Origin: Elusimicrobiales bacterium
Lineage (GTDB): Bacteria > Elusimicrobiota > Elusimicrobia > Elusimicrobiales > Elusimicrobiaceae
DNA length: 9,348 nucleotides
Assembly: GCA_030540535.1 (NCBI GenBank)
Contig: JAUNWB010000032.1
Coordinates: forward strand, 1 to 9,348
Direction of reading: 5' to 3'
The position numbers and the translations under genes were made by a program. Shown here one piece after another: positions 5,490 through 9,348 of this stretch (positions within the stretch are counted from its first letter, which is position 1; every line of letters begins with the position of its first letter). The notes below the pieces were generated by a model. It was not told where the DNA came from, did no database searches, and saw nothing but the letters and a program-made list of their open reading frames with translations.

Positions 5490-6061
5490 TGCTCCCCGAT
5501 TATTTTGACGGACAGACTTTTACTTCCCTGCGCGCTTTTCCGGCGGCGGAAAAGGACGCCGTTTTTTGTAATTGCGTGTTTAAAGAGTGCGTGTTCCAGA
5601 CGGCGGATTTATCTTCTTTTACGTTTGAAGACTGCGTGTTTGCAACGTGCAATCTGTCTTTGGCGCGCGTTGCGGGCACGGCTTTTAAAAATGTGCGGTT
5701 TGAGGAATGTAAAATCCAGGGCGTTAATTTTTTTGAATGCTGCCGCACGGTGCTTTCCATGCGGTTTGTAAAGTGCGATTTGCGGTGCGCTTCGTTTGAC
5801 GGGCTGCCGCTTCGCAAAACGGTGTTTGAAGACTGTTCCCTGCGCGAAGTGCAGTTTGCGCGCGCGGATTTAATGGGTTCTTCTTTTACCCGGTGCGATT
5901 TGGCCCGCGCCGCTTTTTTGCATACCAATTTGGAAAAAACGGATTTTTCCACCGCTTATAATTTCACGCTGGACCCGGACGCCAACCGCCTGCGCAAAGC
6001 CAGGTTTTCCGTCTACGGTTTGCCGGGATTGTTGGAAAAATACGGGCTGGAAGTGGAATAA
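5486..6061 (+). CDS. Pentapeptide-repeat protein
   Basis: A 191-residue protein made largely of pentapeptide repeats (roughly residues 20-155). Repeats with Phe or Leu at the centre recur, such as FEDCVF, ADLSSF, FEECKI, FEDCSL, ADLMGSSF and CDLARAAF, predicting a right-handed quadrilateral beta-helix. Cysteine is frequent at the inward-facing position. The end, YNFTLDPDANRLRKARF then LLEKYGLEVE, matches the C-terminal style of a common bacterial subfamily distantly resembling Qnr/MfpA, where a DNA-mimic role is known for some members. No specific role can be assigned here. The first ATG (5486) overlaps the tilS stop as ATGA; a second ATG follows immediately at 5489. No Shine-Dalgarno is evident, so translation probably depends on termination of tilS. 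Its stop directly abuts the stop of the opposing DUF2400 gene. Confidence 0.92.
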   Translation: MMLPDYFDGQTFTSLRAFPAAEKDAVFCNCVFKECVFQTADLSSFTFEDCVFATCNLSLARVAGTAFKNVRFEECKIQGVNFFECCRTVLSMRFVKCDLRCASFDGLPLRKTVFEDCSLREVQFARADLMGSSFTRCDLARAAFLHTNLEKTDFSTAYNFTLDPDANRLRKARFSVYGLPGLLEKYGLEVE

Positions 6062-6841
6062 CTATTTTAACTCGTCGAGATTTTGGTAGTCCATATCGTC
6101 GCGGATTCCAAAACGCGTCAAACAAAAATCGTATTTGATAGGGTCGTCGGGACAGCATTTTTTAAACGCGCGGGAGATTTCCAGCGCGGTCGTCATGTCC
6201 GCCGCGTTGCGTTTGGTCAGTTTTAATTTGCGCGCGATGCGGTGCATGTGTACGTCCAGCGGAACGATTAAATGCGCCGGCGAAACGCGTTCCCAGCCGC
6301 CGGGGTCCACCGCGTCTTTGCGTACCATCCAGCGCAAAAATAAGTTGAGCCGCTTGAGCGCGCTGTTTTTGTCCGGGTCCGGGATGAGGGAGTGTAAATC
6401 CGCCCCGGCGCGCAGTTCGCGCGCAAAATGGCGCAGGGCGGGCAGGACGGTGCCGTCTTCTTCCCGGTAATTTTGTAAAAAGCAGTTTTCAAGCGAGCCG
6501 TATTTTTGCAGCACCCGTCGAACCGCGCACAAAAACGCGCAGAACTCTTCTTCCCCTGTAAAACGGTAGCGGAATCCTTTAAAAATCCGCCTAAGCCGCG
6601 CGGGCGGCGTTTGCGTGATAAACGCGTAAGGCCCGCCCGTCATTTGGCCCAAAATTCCGTTTACGTTTTTTAAAATCTGTTTTACGTTGCCGTACGCAAA
6701 GCACGCGGCAATCAGCGCGGCCAGCTCCCGGTCCGCCGGGGACGTATAGCGGGACAAAAATTCCAGCGGGTCCGGGCTGATGAGTTCCGGGCGGGTGTAC
6801 AGCGCGTAAACGCGTTCCAAAAAAAGGGCCGTTTTTTTCAT
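6062..6841 (-). CDS. TIGR02757 (DUF2400) family protein
   Basis: A 259-residue protein with the full set of DUF2400 signatures: DPLEF (24-28), DREL (37-40), AYGNVKQI (49-56), KRLNLFLRWMVRKD (163-176), VPLDVHMHRIARKL (193-206) and DPIKYDFCLTRFG (233-245). The biochemical function of the family is not established. The PLDVHMHRIARKLKLT stretch resembles the VDTHV-x-R-x-x-x-RLGL segment of HhH-GPD DNA glycosylases such as endonuclease III, where that Asp is catalytic. A nucleic-acid-related fold is therefore possible, as inference only. The length is normal for the family. The ATG at 6841 follows the extended -10 TGGTAGAAT after seven bases, predicting a leaderless mRNA. The gene is divergent from murE across only 34 bases and ends in a TAG that touches the stop of the pentapeptide gene. 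Confidence 0.93.
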   Translation of the reverse strand: MKKTALFLERVYALYTRPELISPDPLEFLSRYTSPADRELAALIAACFAYGNVKQILKNVNGILGQMTGGPYAFITQTPPARLRRIFKGFRYRFTGEEEFCAFLCAVRRVLQKYGSLENCFLQNYREEDGTVLPALRHFARELRAGADLHSLIPDPDKNSALKRLNLFLRWMVRKDAVDPGGWERVSPAHLIVPLDVHMHRIARKLKLTKRNAADMTTALEISRAFKKCCPDDPIKYDFCLTRFGIRDDMDYQNLDELK

Positions 6842-6848
6842 TTCCTAC

Positions 6849-6857
6849 ATTCTACCA
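6849..6857 (-). promoter_or_regulatory. Extended -10 promoter of the DUF2400 gene
   Basis: On the minus strand TGGTAGAAT (6857-6849) is an extended -10 element with a TGn motif. It ends seven bases before the ATG at 6841, giving a predicted leaderless start. An AGGA touching the ATG is too close to act as a normal Shine-Dalgarno. Confidence 0.55.
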
Positions 6858-6860
6858 ATT

Positions 6861-6869
6861 TGATACCAT
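6861..6869 (+). promoter_or_regulatory. Extended -10 promoter of murE, leaderless start
   Basis: TGATACCAT (6861-6869) is an extended -10 element (TGn plus TACCAT), with exactly six bases before the murE ATG at 6876. No Shine-Dalgarno is present. It lies three bases from the opposing extended -10 of the DUF2400 gene. Confidence 0.5.
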
Positions 6870-6875
6870 AACTAT

Positions 6876-8333
6876 ATGTCAGACAGTATTGTATTGGAAA
6901 AAGCCCGCCAGGCCGGGCTCATCATTACGGGGCTTACGTTCCGCTCGCAGGACGTACGCCCGGGATTCGTTTTTTTTGCTTTAAAAGGGGCGAATGCGGA
7001 CGGAAACCAATTCGTGTCGGACGCGGTCACACGCGGCGCGGCGATGGTTGTTTCCTCGTTTGCGCCCAAAGAACCGTGTTCCGTTTTGTATTACCAATCG
7101 GACGATATCGACCGCGACATGGCCGACGCCGCTTACGAATTTTACGGCCGCCCGTCCGACGCGATGAAAATGACCGGCGTGACAGGTACCAAAGGCAAAA
7201 CGTCCATCGCGTATTTGATTGAATCCGTTTTGTCCGGCGCGGGGGAGAAAGTCGGCGCGCTGGGTACGGTCAGTTACCGCATCGCGGGGCGCAAAATTTG
7301 CTCCGCGCCCAACACCACGCCCGCGGCCCTGCCGTTGTTTGAACTGCTGGCGCAGATGAAAAAGGAAAAATGTTCGTCTGTGGTGATGGAAGTTTCGTCC
7401 CACTCGCTGGAACTCCAGCGCGTGCGCCATATTTGGTACGATACCGCCGTGTTTACCAACCTCCAGCGCGACCATTTGGATTTCCACCATACGTTTGAAA
7501 ATTATTTTTTGGCCAAACAAAAACTGTTCGAAAATTTGGCCGATCCTGCTAACCCGAAACAAAACCGCACCGCCGTTATCAATGCGGACGACCCGTACGG
7601 ACGGCGTTTGCTGGAATTGTTAAAAGGCCGCGTAAAAACCGTTACGTTCGGGCTGGAAAACGAGGCGGATTTAAAGGCGGAAAACATCCGCGAATTTTTG
7701 ACGCATACCGAATTTACGGTGGGCGGCGTAAAGGCCAAAATCAATTTACTCGGGCGGCATAACGTGTACAACGCGTTGGCGGCCTGGGCCGCGTGCGCCG
7801 CAAACGGCGCAGCGCAGGAAGACATTATCCGCGGGCTGGCCGCGCTTCCCGGGGTGCCGGGGCGCATGGAGCGCGTGGACGAAGGGCAGAACTTTTTTAC
7901 GTTTGTGGATTTTGCGTATACGGACGAATCTTTACAGCGTGCATTCAAAACGGTGGAACCGTTTAAAAAAGGCCGCGTTCTGTTGGTGTTCGGCTGCGGC
8001 GGCCAGCGGGACCGCACCAAACGCCCGCTGATGGGCCGCACCGCGTGTACGAACGCGGACCGCGTGTTTTTGACGAACGACAACCCGCGCTGCGAGGACC
8101 CGAACCAAATTTTTACCGATATTTTGGCCGGTATGAAAGAATTTTCCAATTATGAAATCGTGCCGGACCGCGCCGAAGCCATCGGCCGCGCGCTGGCCGC
8201 CGCCAAAGAAAACGATATCGTAATCGTGGCCGGAAAAGGACATGAAGATTATCAAATCGTGGGTACGAAAAAACGTCATTTTTCGGACCAGGAAACCGTC
8301 CGCGCGTTTTTAAGGGGAGAAAAGCATGTTTAA
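6876..8333 (+). CDS. murE: UDP-MurNAc-L-Ala-D-Glu:meso-diaminopimelate ligase
   Basis: MurE adds the third amino acid to the cytoplasmic peptidoglycan precursor. The protein is full length (485 residues). Seen: an N-terminal UMP-binding domain (TFRSQDVRPGFVFFALKG); the ATP loop TGTKGKTS at 103-110, with Lys where TGTNGKTT is commoner; NTTPAALPLFELL; VMEVSSHSLELQR; TNLQRDHLDFHHT; RHNVYNALAA; VFGCGGQRDRTKRPLMG; DNPR at 402-405; and GKGHEDYQ near the end. DNPR is the signature of meso-diaminopimelate-adding enzymes, in contrast with lysine-type MurE, so a DAP-type wall is predicted. Small departures are Gln for the usual Asp in GCGGDRD and Tyr for His in the FAHTPD-like element (FAYTDES). It leads a unit with murD, which overlaps its last eight bases. 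murF and mraY, often placed between murE and murD, are absent here. Confidence 0.97.
   Translation: MSDSIVLEKARQAGLIITGLTFRSQDVRPGFVFFALKGANADGNQFVSDAVTRGAAMVVSSFAPKEPCSVLYYQSDDIDRDMADAAYEFYGRPSDAMKMTGVTGTKGKTSIAYLIESVLSGAGEKVGALGTVSYRIAGRKICSAPNTTPAALPLFELLAQMKKEKCSSVVMEVSSHSLELQRVRHIWYDTAVFTNLQRDHLDFHHTFENYFLAKQKLFENLADPANPKQNRTAVINADDPYGRRLLELLKGRVKTVTFGLENEADLKAENIREFLTHTEFTVGGVKAKINLLGRHNVYNALAAWAACAANGAAQEDIIRGLAALPGVPGRMERVDEGQNFFTFVDFAYTDESLQRAFKTVEPFKKGRVLLVFGCGGQRDRTKRPLMGRTACTNADRVFLTNDNPRCEDPNQIFTDILAGMKEFSNYEIVPDRAEAIGRALAAAKENDIVIVAGKGHEDYQIVGTKKRHFSDQETVRAFLRGEKHV
8313..8319 (+). promoter_or_regulatory. Shine-Dalgarno of murD inside the murE end
   Basis: AGGGGAG, six bases before the murD ATG at 8326, lies within the last codons of murE. 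It contrasts with the lack of a Shine-Dalgarno before murE itself. Confidence 0.8.
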
Positions 8334-9348
8334 GAAAGAAAAATTTGCAGGCCAAAAAGCCTGTGTGTTAGGCTTCGGCCGCAGCGGCCGCGCCATTGCG
8401 GAACTGCTGTACGCGCACGGGTTTGATGTTTTAATCAGCGAGCAGGCTGTTTTCCCGAATGCGGATTCGGTCCATTTATCCAAAGGGATAGAAGTGGAAC
8501 TCGGCGGACATACGGACAAAGTTTTTGAGTGCGGGTTTTGGGTAAAAAGCCCGGGCGTTTTGCCGTTCAGCCCCGTGCTGGCCGCCGGCAAGAAACGCAA
8601 AATCCCCGTGTTCAGCGAATTGGAAACCGCGCTTTCGTTTATGCCCAAAGGCATCCGTATTTTTGCGGTAACGGGCACCAACGGCAAAACCACCACCACC
8701 ACGCTGCTCGGCGAAGTGTTAAAAGAGGACGCTTTAAACCGCGGCAACGGCCGCAGTGTGTACGTTTGCGGCAACATCGGCAACCCCGTTTCCAAGATTG
8801 CTTCGTCCGTCAAACCGGGTGATGATTTGGTGATTGAAGTTTCCAGTTACCAACTGGAGGACAGCACCTATTTCCGCCCGAATTACGCCTGTATTTTGAA
8901 CGTAACTCCTGACCATTTGGACCATCACCAAGGCATGAAAAATTACATTAAGGCCAAAGGCAAAGTGCTTAAAAACCAGCGCGAAAACGATGTTTTGGTC
9001 GTCAACGGGGCGGACGCGGTTTGCGCGGAACTGGTGGAAAAGGCCAAAGGGGAAGTGCTGGCGTTCTCCACCCACCCGAAACATTTGCTAAAAACAGACG
9101 TATTTTTTGACGGGGATGAACTGATTTTCAGCAAAGGCCAGCAAATCCGCCCGCCGCAGTTAAAAGGGATTCACAATGTGGAAAATGCCATGGCCGCTTC
9201 GTTAATGGCGCTGACGGCCGGTGTTCCGGCCGACACGGTGCAGGACGTATTCAACCGTTTCCAGCCCATGGAACACCGCATTGAACCTTTTGCCTATCAC
9301 CGCGGGATTGTGTACGTTAACGATTCCAAAGCCACCAATTTGGATTCC
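8326..9348 (+). CDS. murD: UDP-N-acetylmuramoyl-L-alanine:D-glutamate ligase, 3' end outside the window
   Basis: MurD adds D-glutamate to UDP-MurNAc-L-Ala, the step before MurE. The frame is open from the ATG at 8326 to the window edge (341 codons seen; the family is about 430-460 residues). Seen: an N-terminal Rossmann-like UDP-binding region with CVLGFGRSGRA; the ATP loop TGTNGKTTTT (from residue 116, P-loop Lys121); the GNIGNP and EVSSYQLE segments; LNVTPDHLDHH; HNVENAMAA from residue 283; EHRIE (316-320); and NDSKATN (332-338), typical of MurD. It overlaps murE by eight bases with a strong internal Shine-Dalgarno, so the two are translationally coupled. No defect is visible in the part present. 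Confidence 0.96.
   Translation, partial: MFKKEKFAGQKACVLGFGRSGRAIAELLYAHGFDVLISEQAVFPNADSVHLSKGIEVELGGHTDKVFECGFWVKSPGVLPFSPVLAAGKKRKIPVFSELETALSFMPKGIRIFAVTGTNGKTTTTTLLGEVLKEDALNRGNGRSVYVCGNIGNPVSKIASSVKPGDDLVIEVSSYQLEDSTYFRPNYACILNVTPDHLDHHQGMKNYIKAKGKVLKNQRENDVLVVNGADAVCAELVEKAKGEVLAFSTHPKHLLKTDVFFDGDELIFSKGQQIRPPQLKGIHNVENAMAASLMALTAGVPADTVQDVFNRFQPMEHRIEPFAYHRGIVYVNDSKATNLDS

Noticed and set aside
6981..8149. Long minus-strand open frames (193 and 215 codons) inside murE.
   Set aside because: Shadows created by the codon bias of murE; the plus-strand frame has continuous MurE motifs.
1..9348. Defence system, mobile element, prophage or CRISPR array.
   Set aside because: All genes are housekeeping, signalling or surface proteins; no transposase, integrase, terminal repeats or direct-repeat array was seen.

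Overview
The window looks like chromosomal housekeeping sequence from a Gram-negative-type bacterium that makes a meso-diaminopimelate peptidoglycan. The best guess at lineage is Elusimicrobiota, from a gut or related group. That rests mainly on the style of the single-gene type IV pilin-like protein at 2878-3336 (MKKGFTLIELL start, then the YEKAVMKAR and YYMANGNYT segments) and on the mix of neighbours. It is an inference from family resemblance, not a database result. No phage, insertion sequence, CRISPR array, tRNA or rRNA is visible.

Layout, left to right. (1) 100-777 (+): MarC-family membrane protein, closed by a strong UUCG-loop terminator. (2) 847-2835 (+): uvrB, complete. (3) 2878-3336 (-): secreted pilin/pseudopilin, convergent with uvrB. 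(4) 3337-3715: a 379-base gene-free region. On the minus strand, directly upstream of the pilin, it holds what looks like a roughly 210-nt structured RNA (about 3579 down to 3370) with its own -10 box and an intrinsic terminator. (5) 3716-4288 (+): a BirA-like biotin/lipoate ligase domain, convergent with (6) 4347-4712 (-), a stand-alone CheY-like receiver; one bidirectional terminator separates them. (7) 4755-5489 and 5486-6061 (+): short tilS, translationally coupled to a pentapeptide-repeat protein. (8) 6062-6841 (-): TIGR02757/DUF2400 family protein, whose stop codon directly abuts the previous gene's stop. (9) 6876-8333 and 8326-9348 (+): murE and murD (murD cut by the window end), overlapping by 8 bases.

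How the genes relate. The set is mixed housekeeping: DNA repair (UvrB), tRNA modification (TilS), protein biotinylation or lipoylation, and cell-wall precursor synthesis (MurE, MurD), with a pilin and a signalling receiver between them. Transcription units are short and often divergent or convergent.

Two things stand out. First, several unit-leading genes (uvrB, the ligase gene, tilS, DUF2400, murE) have no convincing Shine-Dalgarno. Each has a -10-like hexamer ending 6-7 bases before its ATG, which predicts leaderless mRNAs. The pilin and the internal gene murD do have Shine-Dalgarno sequences. Second, the candidate RNA upstream of the pilin folds on paper into a three-way junction, a 10-bp hairpin and a terminator hairpin. 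The terminator's apical loop is complementary over 8-9 bases to an unpaired strand of the junction. It could be an attenuating leader of the pilin gene or an independent small RNA; I could not match it to a known family.
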